Shown here piece by piece: positions 23,683 through 34,976 of a stretch of DNA of 64,000 nucleotides. Source of the stretch: Typha latifolia (lineage: Eukaryota > Streptophyta > Magnoliopsida > Poales > Typhaceae); contig CM034101.1 of NCBI GenBank assembly GCA_019914945.1, forward strand, positions 10,489,188-10,553,187, written 5' to 3'. Numbering within the stretch: the stretch's first letter is position 1; every line of letters begins with the position of its first letter. The position numbers and the translations under genes are program-made. The notes under the pieces were generated by a model that did no database searches, was not told where the DNA came from, and saw only the letters and a program-made list of their open reading frames with translations.

Positions 23683-25825
23683 GTGAAACACCCACTTCCA
23701 AAATTTACGTGTTCCTCCGTGGAGAATGTCCACGTGATTCCCACGTGACCTGTCAGTGAAATAATCTCACTAAATATCTGAATAAGTCAAGAAATACCAT
23801 AATAATCCAACAAATAATCCAGAATTATAATATCACAGGCCTTAACAAGCCTCTAGGAATACAAGTCCATCACAATTTTGTTAAAACATAATAACTCTCG
23901 CAGGGGCTAAGTCCAACTGAAATAATAGAATAAACAAATGCTAAAAATAAAGGAATGAATCTGCTACTCCTCGATGTCCGCATCCTCTATAATCAGCTCT
24001 GAAATATTTCCACCAAAAATGGCGGTGAGCGCGGGGCCCAGCAAATAAAATCTAATAATAATCCAAGAATATTACATGATAAATAAAAATGCAACTCATA
24101 ACATGTCAGGGAAAAATGTACATTATGACTTTTAATAGTTTTCATCATTATAGCTCATTTTACATAGAAATCCACACAGGAGTCAAGTCACAATAACATA
24201 TCTCACAAAGCACTATAAAAATCGAGGGGGATTAGTCAACTAGTGGTATTATCGCCCATACATGCCTGGCGACGCTGCATATGACCAGTTGTCTGTGACC
24301 ATCAGACTAAGGACCCCAGTCGTAGGCCCATTAACACCATTCTAGTAATCATCGCATAGAGCGAAATCATCACATACGGCTGATAAGAGCACATAGCTCA
24401 TTAGACGCCCTGACCCTGCAGTGTAATCACCTGAATGCTCCACCAGCTACCGACCTCAGGTGTGGGCCGCTAATATAATACTATATAATATACACTCTAC
24501 CCTTAACCCCGAGTTGAGTGGGTAAAAGGGCATTGCCTAACTAGGACTTGACTAACAGTGATACATGCACGTGGTGCCATAACCTCTATTATTTATTTAA
24601 CATAATCATCACAATAACAGATATTATAAATAAGCATAGAGTCTATCATACATGTGTATTAAGTGATAAATAATGCAAGTAAGAATTGACATGTAATTAA
24701 ATACAGATATGAAATGTCATATAAGTTTCACAAGTAAGAAAACGGCATTTAATTATCACAGGTAAGAAATGACATAAGTATGCATTTTTCATAGACTATT
24801 ATAGAGTTCTACTCGCCTGAGTTATTTCTGGAATCCGTCTTACTCTCCTAATCAGTCGGCTCTTCTTAATTTTCGAGATCCTTCCCGCACAATAATGGAT
24901 CTAATAATTTATAAATAAAATAAACATAAGATTAATGGACTTATAGACTAACTATCTGGTTGTATGAATTTAAGTTTGATTTTCTAGGTCAGAAATATTA
25001 TTTGTCTTAATTTTAAAAATAACGGTCATTTAGAGTCGTTTACAATGTAAGTGTCGAAGATAAATGAAAAGACTAATGAATTCAAATATCTAATTTAATT
25101 ATGTATAAATCCTAATTTTATTAATAACATGGTTGAGAAAAGTTAATTAATTACAATTTATGTAGCTAACACAATGTTTAAAAATAACAGACTAAATAAA
25201 TAAATTAGTCTTATGGTTAATGATTGGGCTGGGCTTAAGGCCCAGCAAATTAGGTGAGGGAGAGAGAGAGAGAGTGTGTGTGGGCTGCAGACCTACCTAC
25301 AGCCCACTGGACTAGAGATAGTGGACTGGGCTTAAGAGCCCAGTCCAACAGAATGAGGAGGCTGGCCCGCAGCCCACCAGGTTCTAATGTGTTATGGACT
25401 GGGCTCAAGGGCCTAGTCTAGCAGGGTGATATGGTGGACTGGGCTCTGGAGCCCAGTCCAACAGAGTGAAGAGGTGGGCTGCCTACCGCAGCCCACCAGG
25501 AACTAAGGGGGTGGACTGGGCTCTAAAGCCCAATCCACCGAGGCCTTAGAGAAATTGAGGACCTGGGCAACAGCGCAGGCCACGCCACAGCCCAAAGAGA
25601 GAGCAGTGGGGTGGGGGTTGGCCCAACCCCCACCTTCTCCCCGATTCCTTGCCAGAGAAGAAGAAACAAATGAGAGGTGTGTTGCTACCGATGATCCTCG
25701 TCACCGGCAGCCCCCGGCTCCGGCAACTCCTCCCCAAGTTGACTAGGTCGACTTGGGCGCAGGAGTGGTCAGAACCTCTGGCTAGTACGGCCGGAGGGTG
25801 AGAGTTGAGGAACTCCATGGCCGGA
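23683..25825 (+). mobile_element. C2: TGTAACACCC-type repeat inside G2
   Basis: It begins TGTGAAACACCC at an abrupt break in RT homology and carries the same block order as C1, including CACGTGACCTGTCAG and GGCCCAGCAAAT. It ends with a GGGCTC/GAGCCC hairpin cluster (25210-25545) and a GC-rich tail. G2 homology resumes at about 25826, roughly 2 kb further along the element than where it stopped, so this is not a simple insertion; element sequence was lost as well. No coding frame is supported. Confidence 0.55.
25210..25545. repeat. Tandem hairpin-forming repeats in C2
   Basis: At least four units contain TGGACTGGGCT followed closely by AGCCCAGTCC (25326-25348, about 25395-25420, 25436-25460, 25512-25535). 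Each is an inverted repeat able to form a short stem. The units are separated by purine-rich linkers and GGGCTGC-GCAGCCCAC pairs. Confidence 0.75.
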
Positions 25826-26080
25826 GGGTGAGCTGCCTTTCATGTTTTATTGCTGAGGGAGCGCATTGGAGATCATGAGATCGTTGGATCAGTTCTAACG
25901 GAGCCATTGGAGGAGATAGAGATCGTAGAGCTAGTTCGAGTACTTGCTAGACGCCGACGACAACATGGTACTAAATTGGAGATGAAAATTCTAATTGAGT
26001 GGGTTGGCAAGCCATCTGATGAGGCGACATGGGAGTTGGAGACTGATATCTTGGATTGTTTCCCTGACTTTTCACCTTGA
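25826..26080 (+). pseudogene. G2 integrase C-terminus with chromodomain
   Basis: Reads FHVLLREREIGDH-like sequence (exactly LLRERIGDHEIVG), an EEIEIVELVRVLARRRRQ linker, and the chromodomain core WVGKPSDEATWELE ending DFSP before a TGA stop. This is the best-preserved chromodomain in the window. The rest of integrase is missing. Confidence 0.88.
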
Positions 26081-26083
26081 GGG

Positions 26084-26107
26084 CAAGGTGGGGAAAACAT
26101 AATGGGC
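26084..26107 (+). other. G2 polypurine tract
   Basis: The purine-rich GGGCAAGGTGGGGAAAAC stretch lies directly before the 3' LTR. Confidence 0.75.
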
Positions 26108-27004
26108 TGATACACTTAGTTATGATTTTTTCTTATTGTATTATGTGTTTATTTTCATTAAAATAAAATTCATGTAGGTCGCGTTCGAATGCAGGTGGAG
26201 TCGCGTTCGAACGCTTGTGAACGCTTGTGAATGCCTTGTGAACGCTTGTGAACGCCTTGTGAACGCTTGTGAATGCCTTGTGAACGCGTTTGTGAATGCC
26301 CGCGTTCGAATGACTTATGAACGCTTGTGTCGCGTTCGCAAATCCAGAGAAGGGGCTTTTTGAGCGCGTTCAAACGCGATCGACGGGAATCCTCTAGAAT
26401 TAAGGTTTCATATTATTTTAGGACTTGTTGGCTAGCTTCTATACATATGTGGATGGCAACCAACTTCATATTAGAATTGGATTCTTGATTTCTTGCCTCC
26501 TATCTTCTCTTTAGACTCTTCCCTCCTTCTTCTTCACCATCCTTCCACCTCTACCGTTGGCAAGGTTTCTCCTCGCTTCTAATCTCCCTCGTCTGTCGAA
26601 CCACCCTTCTTTGGGATCTCGACCACTTCGTTCTCTTCGTCTACTTTCCTTAATCACTTCAACAATCTACCCTCATCTCCATACACATACATAACTCTAA
26701 CATCCACTCCCCCCGTCACCACCACCAATCACCCACATTTTTCTATTTTTTCATCTCTTCTACATTTCGAATCTGTGAAGGGCATAAATATGAAAGTTGT
26801 AGATTAGGAAGTTATAGATCCAACCCAATTAGTTTCGTAATTTTCTGACTACCGGAGAATATCTAATGAATATGTTTCCTCGCTTATGCGGACTAATTTC
26901 TGTAATAAATTCAGATATTGAAGGAATCTTAGCATAGCCTATCTTTGGTTCAAGATCTTATCAAATTGGTATCAGAGCCTAACAATTGGTATCAGAGTCT
27001 AACA
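26108..27004 (+). repeat. G2 3' LTR with primer-site-like tandem copies at its end
   Basis: About 897 bp, TGATACAC...TAACA. The palindrome array (26181-26385) is dominated here by short GAACGCTTGTGAATGCC-like units, a local expansion of half motifs. The last 41 bp hold two copies of ATTGGTATCAGAG(C/T)CTAACA. The CTTAC target duplication comes after them, so they are inside the LTR. Confidence 0.85.
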
Positions 27005-27009
27005 CTTAC
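27005..27009. repeat. Target-site duplication of G2, right (CTTAC)
   Basis: Directly follows the LTR end TAACA at 27004. Confidence 0.8.
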
Positions 27010-27879
27010 CCATTGAATATATCGCCTTGCGTCATTGTACGTCATTATAGATTATTATAGATTGTTCCTTAACTCCTCGTGTTGAGTTGGTTTCAGTCTC
27101 GATGATGTCAAATAAAATCACCCAATGCTCCTGGATCAATCTCTAATGTAAAATAAGCACTTGGGCATTTAAATGTCTCTCTCCTCATATTTGACATATG
27201 TGAGAGAAAAATCTAAAACTCTCTAAGTGTAGAGCTTGATCGCCCTTGAGTTCTCTTTGGATGAATGGTTGATGATGACTCTTGATTCAGCTCCTCTCAA
27301 TGCTTCAAGAGATATATGAAAGAAGATAAGCACTTGTGCAAGTAACTTGTCATGTAAAGATAGAAAGTGAAGCTCGGATTATTGGATGAGATGAATGAAT
27401 TTGATACCCTCTTAATACCTCAATATTTCTTATATAAAGGTAAGGAATATCTTTGATTCGTACTAGGTAAATCCCTAACGAAAATTGATGTCTGAATCTA
27501 AAAAAAAAAAAAAAAATTCTTTTTTGTTCCACAAGCGTCGCTCAGATGCCACTTAAATTTCCTTTTCAATTCGATGTATACCTTTCGAACATTGTTGAAT
27601 GCCATTAGGATGCCACTTATGTTTCTTTTTGTGATCCTATGTTGACGACGGGACACCACTTGTCATGTCCAAATTAGGGTACTATTCACCCAATATGGTA
27701 ACAAATGTTGAATTTAGGAATTTTGCTATTTTTCACTTAATTCTTTGATTTCTTCGCAGATAATATTTTTTCATACAATGCATTTTGATCTGCAATAATT
27801 CTTAGATCGTACATTATAAATACTTAGTATTTTATGTCCACAAATTTATCATTATAATATTTTGCATTAGCAATTCTGT
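27010..27879. other. No gene recognised
   Basis: AT-rich, with a poly-A run at about 27501-27516. Possibly the other half of the old minus-strand LTR element into which G2 inserted. Confidence 0.35.
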
Positions 27880-29480
27880 AGTGGATAAAAAGTGTGTAGA
27901 AAAAATAACAAAAATTGTTATTATATTTGTGAAAGTTGTTAATATTTTATCTTCTTTTTTTCATTCTTCTTCCTCTTTTCTTCTGTTGTTAAAATGGGTA
28001 TAGAAAAAAAAAACAAAGTTGTTAAAAAATAATGCAATATAAATTCTTATTACTATCTTTTTTTAATATCTTACTTTATTAATTAAAGAGAGACTTATAT
28101 AGAAAAAAAAATATTAACAAGTTTTGCAAATATAATAACAACTTTCGTTATTTTTTGTATACATTGCAGAATTTACATACTTCACTATTACAATTTATAT
28201 ATAAGCAAATAATAATCAGAGTCATGATTTTGGTTATTTAACTAATTATAATTATCTCACCACTATTTTTGATTAATTTATTATTGATTAGATAAACTTA
28301 CATAGAAAAAAGAAAGAATAATTAAGTGATAGAAGAAGAAACAATAACAGAAAAAAAAAAGAAGTTGAAGAAAAAGAAGAAAAGATATTACAATTTATAT
28401 AGCAACAAATAATAATCATGTAAAGTCATATTTTTAGTTATTTAACTAATTATAATTATCTTTTCTGATTAGTCTCTTACTTTATTAATTAAAAAGTAGT
28501 TAGATAAACTTGTATAGAAAAAAAGAATGATTAAGAGTTAAAAGAAGAAGAAACATAAGAAACAACAATAGGAAAAAAAAGTAGAAGATAAAATATTAAG
28601 AACTTTCATAAATATAATAACAACTTTTGTTATTTTTTATACATTATAGAATTTACATACTTCACTATTATAATTTATATAACAATGAATAATCATCATG
28701 TAGAGTCATACAAGATGGAGAAGAAGAAGGAGAAGAAAGAGAAGAAGGATAAAAAAGAGAAGCAGAAGGAGAAGGAGAAGAAAGAGAAAGAGAAAGAGAA
28801 GGAGAAAAAGGAGGAGGAGAGAGAAGAAGGGTAAGAAGGAGAAGGAGAAGAAAGGGAAGGAGAAAAAGGAGGAGGAGAGAGAAGAAGGGTAAGAAGGAGA
28901 AAGAGAAGAAGGAGAAAGAGAAGAAGGAGAGAGAAGAAGGGTAAGAGGAGAAGAAAGGATAAGAAAGAAAATGAGAGGAGAAAATATATCAACAACTTTC
29001 ACAAATTTTTAACAACTTTTAAGAAATTCTTCTTCTTCTTTTATTCCTTAATTGTTCTCTCTTTTTTTATACACGTCTATATAATTACTCTTTAATTAAT
29101 AAACTAATAGATTAATCTGATATAGTAGTGACATAAATTATGAAGCATAACTCTGCATAATTATTATTTATTTATTTATAAATTATAATGGTAAAGTATG
29201 TAAATTATGCAATATGTAAAAAAATTAATAAAATTTGTTAAAAATTAATAAAATTTAGTATTATATTTACGGAAATTGTTAATATATTTTATTCTTCTTT
29301 TCTACTACTTCTTTCAATTATTGCTTCTTCTTCATCGTCTCTCTTTTTATACAAGTCTCTTTGCTCGCTATTTAATTAATAAAGTAAGAGATTAATCAGA
29401 AATAGTCGTAAGATAATTAGGATTACCATAAAACTTGACTCTACATTATTATTATTTATTTTTATGTAAATTATAACATA
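27880..29480. repeat. AT-rich array of direct and inverted repeats
   Basis: Units of about 250-300 bp carry a TTTATTAATTAAA core, a TATAGAAAAAA block, purine-rich AAGAAGAAGAA and AACAACTTTCATAAAT-type blocks. They occur in plus orientation (about 28140-28700) and in inverted orientation (about 29000-29480), with a partial one near 27890-28140. No protein frame is supported. Confidence 0.55.
28712..28985. repeat. Purine microsatellite (AAG/GGAGAA)n
   Basis: Almost pure A and G for about 270 bp, with a repeated GGAGGAGAGAGAAGAAGGGT unit. The long Leu/Ser/Phe-rich minus-strand frames across it are products of the repeat. Confidence 0.85.
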
Positions 29481-29811
29481 GAATTTCGTACTTAAACTAT
29501 GAATTATTTGTTTCGTCACAGCTAGGTTTCTAATCTAGAGAAACTCTAAATACAAAAGTTGTAAATCATGATGTTACTGATTTTATCCAATTAATTTTAT
29601 AATATTTGGAAGTCATATGATTATCTTCTATATATTTTTTTAATTCTGTATTAATTTTGTAGTTTAAGTACGAAACTATGTGACTCATACTATTTTCTTC
29701 TTCTTATTATTATTATTATTTTATGCAAAAATGCATTCCTATTTTAGAAATTATGAATAGTAAAATTATAGATCATGATGTCACCATCAAATCTATTGAA
29801 TAATAATAATA

Positions 29812-30187
29812 ATAATTAATAGAAGCATATAAAGTAGAAGATGAAGCTGAAAAAGAAGATGAATTAATGAGGTACTAAAGGATATAAAGGGTAAAGTTCG
29901 AAGAAAAAAAATCTCAGGGAGAGAGTAAACTCGCAAGAGAGAATCAATCTTACTCTCAAAATAGGATTTATTTTTAAATATTTTACTTTTTATAATTTTA
30001 AAAGACAAGGAGTATTTATTATTCCATTAGTAGCTATATTAGATTGAACTCAAAGTGTTTATTAGACAATAAAAGAAAAAAATAATATAGGATCAAATAA
30101 TAAATATTCTTATGGTAGGTATGGTGTCAATAATGATTGATAAGCGCAAAATATATGGCGCAAGTTATAAAATTTTTGAACTATTAT
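29812..30187 (+). repeat. Left direct repeat flanking T2
   Basis: Matches 31749-32330 in the same orientation, from TTAATAGAAGCATAT to GAACTATTAT, with several indels. Includes the shared block AAGCGCAAAATATATGGCGC. Confidence 0.65.
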
Positions 30188-31575
30188 GCTCAACTAAAAT
30201 CATCTCTAGATATCACCAGTATATTCATATCCTAGATCAGTTTAATTAAATGTATGATAAAATATGCTCAACTAAAATCACCTCTAGATAAGATCATATA
30301 ATCATGCTGGAGGCCAAAACATGCATATACATAATTATATAATATATTTTATTTTGAGAAAGATATCTAGGGGATAAGACTCTATTTACCGTCTGATTAG
30401 AAGACACAATCTACGTATTCATCTCATCCGTCAATCAAACATCAACCCATCACTCACAAGGTTTATGATGTCTCAAATAAGATGTTCAGGATCTGAAAAT
30501 ATTTAGGTAATACAACGTTAGTTATTTATTCAATTAGGATCTATTTGTGTAACATATAATAAATTATTAACTTTAGAATTTCTTCTTTTATTTTTATTAA
30601 ATGATTTGATTTATATCATATATTTAATTATAATAATATTAATATGTTATTATTCTAATTTTAGATTTATTTATAAAACCATAGTTTGTTAATTATATAT
30701 TAAGTATATAATAGTCAAACTTTTTTGATATAAACGTAAAAGAGCTACATGTACAATAACATAATTTAAAATACAAGTACATATATTATAGTTATACTTT
30801 AATTATTTTGTGACTACTACTCTTACTAAACTAATTAAAAATTGCATATAAAATAATCTTTACTTAATTATGTAATATAAACATTAAGTAAACCTACTAT
30901 TTTATTACATGCATAATAATGTTAATAAGTTGTTGTAATATATATGTGTGTGTGTTTGTGTGTATATACATAATTATAAATACATTAGTTATAAATACAT
31001 GTACTAATCTAATAAAAATATATGAAGTTATAAGTATATTTATGTATAAATATCTATAATTATAATTAACTGAAATTATACTAATTACACTTATCTAATA
31101 ACAACGTTACTAAAATATATATATTCTTGAAAAATTGAATATCTAAATATCTAATTTAGATTAACTAAATAAATAAGTAATTTAGATGGCTGTCTCATTG
31201 CCAAAGAAGAAGGTAGAACGAAGAGAGAAAGAAGAGGAACAGAGAGGGAGGCTCACCTCGGCAGCAGCGGCGGTGGCGCCAGCGTTATTGGTTGCAACGA
31301 TAGTAATGACGACGGTGGCAAACCGGTATCGGTAAGAGAAGGAAAGAAAGAGAGAGATCGAGAGAGGTGATTGAGAGAGAGAGGAGGGTAAGAGAAAGAG
31401 AGAGAAAACAAGAGAGTCAGAGAGAGACAGAAAGGTGGTGAGGAGTTGCAGCGGTAACCGGCGGCGCGTGGCACCCACAGCACCAGCCAAAGGTTTATAT
31501 GGCACTCTCGTGCCATGCAACCAATAGATTTTTTTTCAATTTTGCATCATATATTATTATTATTATTAATTAAAC

Positions 31576-31608
<33 letters not shown>

Positions 31609-31691
31609 TCATTACTATCATTATTAATATTTATTATTTATTTATTTATTTTAATATTATTTTATTTTAGTTTTAAGTCTAGGTTGTTATA
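30188..31691 (+). mobile_element. T2: partial TGTAACA-type element related to T1
   Basis: About 30190-30345 matches about 13980-14150 of T1 (ATGATAAAATATGCTC, AGATCATATAAT, AACATGCATATACATAATT). The interior again has a GA-rich then GC-rich block (31200-31515) and the right end reads TTGTTATA. The left half is missing. No coding frame is supported. Confidence 0.6.
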
Positions 31692-31748
31692 GATAGGTTC
31701 CTAATCTGCGACGGAGACTAAATGACAAAATGGAGAAGAAGATAAAGA

Positions 31749-32330
31749 AGAATTAATAGAAGCATATGAAGCAGAAGATGATGATGAAAAAAAGGATGAG
31801 TACGATATAATTTCTCTCTGTTTATTATAGTACCATGTTAATATTTAATAAGGCACTAAATGACAGAAATGACAAAGATTAAAGAAAAAAAAATCTTAAG
31901 TTCAAAGAAAATTGAAAAAGACCATAACTCCTTAAATAAAAAAAACTAAGTAAATTTTCAATACAAATAGTCCTTTTAGGTGACTTATATGCACGAGTTT
32001 ACGCTCACATAATTTTATAGTTAAAAGAGAGATCGGAGAGAGTAAACTCGCAATTGAAAACCAATCTAAACTCAGCAAGAGAGGGTCAATCTTATGGTCA
32101 AAATAGGAGTAATTTTTAAGTATTTTACTTTTTATAGTTTTAAAAGACATGAAGTAATTATTATTCCATTTGTAGCTACCGTGTTAGATTTAACTCAAAG
32201 TGTTTAATAGGCAATAAAAGAAAAAACAACTATAGGATCAAATAACAAATATTCTTATGGTAGGTAGGGTGTCAATAATGATCTATAAGCGCAAAATATA
32301 TGGCGCAAGTTATAAAATTCCCGAACTATT
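31749..32330 (+). repeat. Right direct repeat flanking T2
   Basis: Longer than the left copy, with about 200 bp of extra sequence near 31800-31990. Otherwise collinear with 29812-30187. Confidence 0.6.
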
Positions 32331-32389
32331 ATCAAATAATCGATAAGCGCATATCATATAACTATTAGTTAGACATTTAATGAGTCTTT

Positions 32390-32830
32390 TTGTCCACTAG
32401 CTATATATACGCGTATATGAAATGCCACCAAATCGTAGAACATGATAACTACTTTCTGACTAGTTCCGGAGGGGAAGCTGTCATTGCATCATCGACTTCA
32501 CATCATTTGAAAGTCCCCAAAAACAATTACGACTTAAACACCAAACGTAGTATTTTGCAACCAAGTCGTTCCCTTGTGAGACGGGCGCTAGAACGTGCTA
32601 ATATTCCATCTGCACTCTATATAATAAGTGTAACTGGGGAGAGAGCCAGAGAGGAGGAAGGAAGAGAGCCAGAGGACGACACTTCCATACCCTTTGAGAC
32701 ATCGCAGACACAGTCAGTAGTATCCTCAATACTTGATCAGCAACATGTATGTCTCCTTTCCCGTAACCCATATTCTCTATCTTTGGAGTTTAAATGCTAA
32801 GCTTAAACTACTAGATCATGCAATATTGAT
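32390..32830 (+). other. Possible promoter plus orphan exon; gene not recognised
   Basis: An open stretch of about 136 codons is less AT-rich than its surroundings. It has TATA-like motifs at about 32401-32410 (CTATATATACG) and 32615-32625 (CTCTATATAATAAG). The predicted peptide contains ILQPSRSLVRRALERANIP and a Glu/Arg-rich stretch; it matches no family I know. The second TATA followed by a purine-rich leader could equally mark a 5' UTR of a lost gene. It could be chance. Confidence 0.25.
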
Positions 32831-34723
32831 TTCTCTATATAAATTTTTTTTTCGTGTTTTTTTTTTCCAATGAGAAATAAGAGAAATCTTATTAAATTTA
32901 AATATATATATATAAATTCAGTTGTTATGGAATTGCGAGAAAATATTGCTCTATAAATTCCATCTTCCCTTTGTTTCAGGTGTTATTAATTGATTTTAAC
33001 TATTCATTTGCACTTTAATTTTATATTTAGGTATCTCGTTGGTCACCTAAAAGATTATAACATAGACTAATTATAGGTTAGATAAAAGATAAAAAGGTTA
33101 GCACTCTTAATAGCATATCTAAACCATTCGGGCACACCTCAATGCTTTACTTTTCAACCGTAGATATATCTTATATTAGCTGTAAAATTGGGTTTTGCCG
33201 GGATATATGTGATAAAGCAGCTTCACATATAAGATTGTCTGTACAATCTTGTCATCTTGTAGTATAGTGTAGGCGTATGAAGTTTGTGTGTTCCCTTTTT
33301 TTTTCGAGAGAAATGGAAATTTAACTGTGTCCACCTTATATCGATGCCGATTAGAATCGAACTCGGAAACTCTTAAAAATATGAGTCCTTTTAACTAACT
33401 AAGCACTATTTCTTAGCAAGTCTATACATCTCGTGAATTAACGGTTATGCTCTTATGGTGTTGTGATGATGTGGACCTTAATGGTTTCTGAGATAATATG
33501 TGCTCACAATGCAATAAATGCCGCTCATGAATATGCATCGGAGCATAGACCTAAATAATAACATAAATATTTCTTTTCATATAAACACTAATATATGGAA
33601 TTTTCTCCAAAAAATCTCGCTCTTTAGATACTTGTAAATCAACCTTTTTATAGATATATTTGCTGAAAAACCACCTGTAAATGTATAGTGTCAAGATACT
33701 CTATATTTATTGACAAATATTCACCTTGGGAGATTTATTTACAAGATAGTAAAGGAAGAAAAGAAGACAGTCTTGAAAAGGTGACGAATTTACCCGTTTT
33801 CAAGAAATTTATCACTTGATTAGCTGCAAAAATAAAGAGCCCTAAAAATGGGCCTAACCTAACCAGAGCCTTTAAGAGTTTTGGCTGAGCTCGGCCACAC
33901 AAGTTGTGTGTGGGGACAAGACTTGATACCTCAAGCCTCTCTCCAACCCAAGACCTAGTCGGATTTGATGATGTTTTGGTTCAGCTCAATGTTGACTTGA
34001 TAGTTTTGGCTCGAACCCAACCCAACCTAATCCACCCTAGAATAGAGATGATCATTGGGTCTAACCCACCCAGGCCTAGCACGAACTTGGTTTGGGCCTA
34101 ACCCAACCTGAGTCTGAGATGGTAATGGGTGACATCGACTAAAGTTTTTACTCATTTGGCCCAATCCATTATGCATGTCAATTTCCATAGGTTTTTGTCC
34201 CAACAGTAAATATTTAGTAAACTAGATGTTAATATATAAGAATATGCACGTAAAAGATAACTAAAATATCTTCATGTAATCCCATTATGCTCGACCTGAT
34301 AAGATATTATATTTTTTAATTTGGCTACTTACGCTAGCCCTATTATAGCCGACCCAAGCTCAAAATCTTAATGGCTAATAGGTGGTAACGCATTATAATA
34401 TTCTAGCTTAGCTCGAAGCCAACCTATCCTAAGTGATCAGTGGAGCGGGCCATCAATAAATACTAAAGTCTAGTCTGCCTAAAAAGCCTGACGGAAACTC
34501 AGTTCGGCTCACCCGACGATCACCTCTACCATAGAAGCATCCCAGTTAAATTAAGATCCTCATTGTATCCTAATTCAATGAGCTAGATAAGTATCTACAT
34601 TAAATCCTTTCAATTGAATTGGACTATGAATCAATCATAAAATAGACTCCATTCTCTTTGCATAGCATAATTCACAAGCATGTGTTAGAGAACATTACAT
34701 AAATAGAAAAAAAAGATATACCA
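32831..34723. other. No gene; AT-rich with degenerate GGCCCAAC-type repeats
   Basis: Around 33840-34130 and 34300-34520 the sequence carries repeated CCCAACCTAA and GGCCTAACC-type words, like a diverged version of the GC-rich minisatellite seen in C1. No frame is supported. Confidence 0.4.
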
Positions 34724-34933
34724 GAAAATCCTATCACTAAATACATGTGCCCTTCATGTGGTTATCACATGACCTGCTGGTCAACAATTTATAATATATC
34801 TAAAAAATATCTAAATACCATAAATAGTCCAACTAAAATAAGCCAAATAAATAAATACATAGAACAAAACAAACCTCTAGATATACATATCCATAAAATA
34901 TAACTAAAAGAACAAAGCCTCACAAAAAAACTT

Positions 34934-34937
<4 letters not shown>

Positions 34938-34972
<35 letters not shown>
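34938..34972. repeat. (AT)n microsatellite
   Basis: About 17 uninterrupted AT units. Confidence 0.9.

Positions 34973-34976
<4 letters not shown>

Larger units (their letters stand above)
22617..27004 (+). mobile_element. G2: rearranged Ty3/gypsy chromovirus with TSD CTTAC
   Basis: The element begins with only the first 23 bp of its 5' LTR (22617-22639), joined directly to the protease region. RT runs to 23682, where C2 interrupts it. At 25826 the sequence resumes in the integrase C-terminus and chromodomain, then the purine tract and a full 3' LTR (26108-27004). CTTAC flanks both ends (22612-22616 and 27005-27009). So the insertion was complete, and the loss of most of the 5' LTR, gag and the RT-integrase interior came later or during insertion. 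Confidence 0.85.

Noticed and set aside
28696..29002. Two Leu/Ser/Phe-rich frames of about 98 codons on the minus strand
   Set aside because: Translation of a purine microsatellite; looks membrane-like only because of the CTT/CTC codons.
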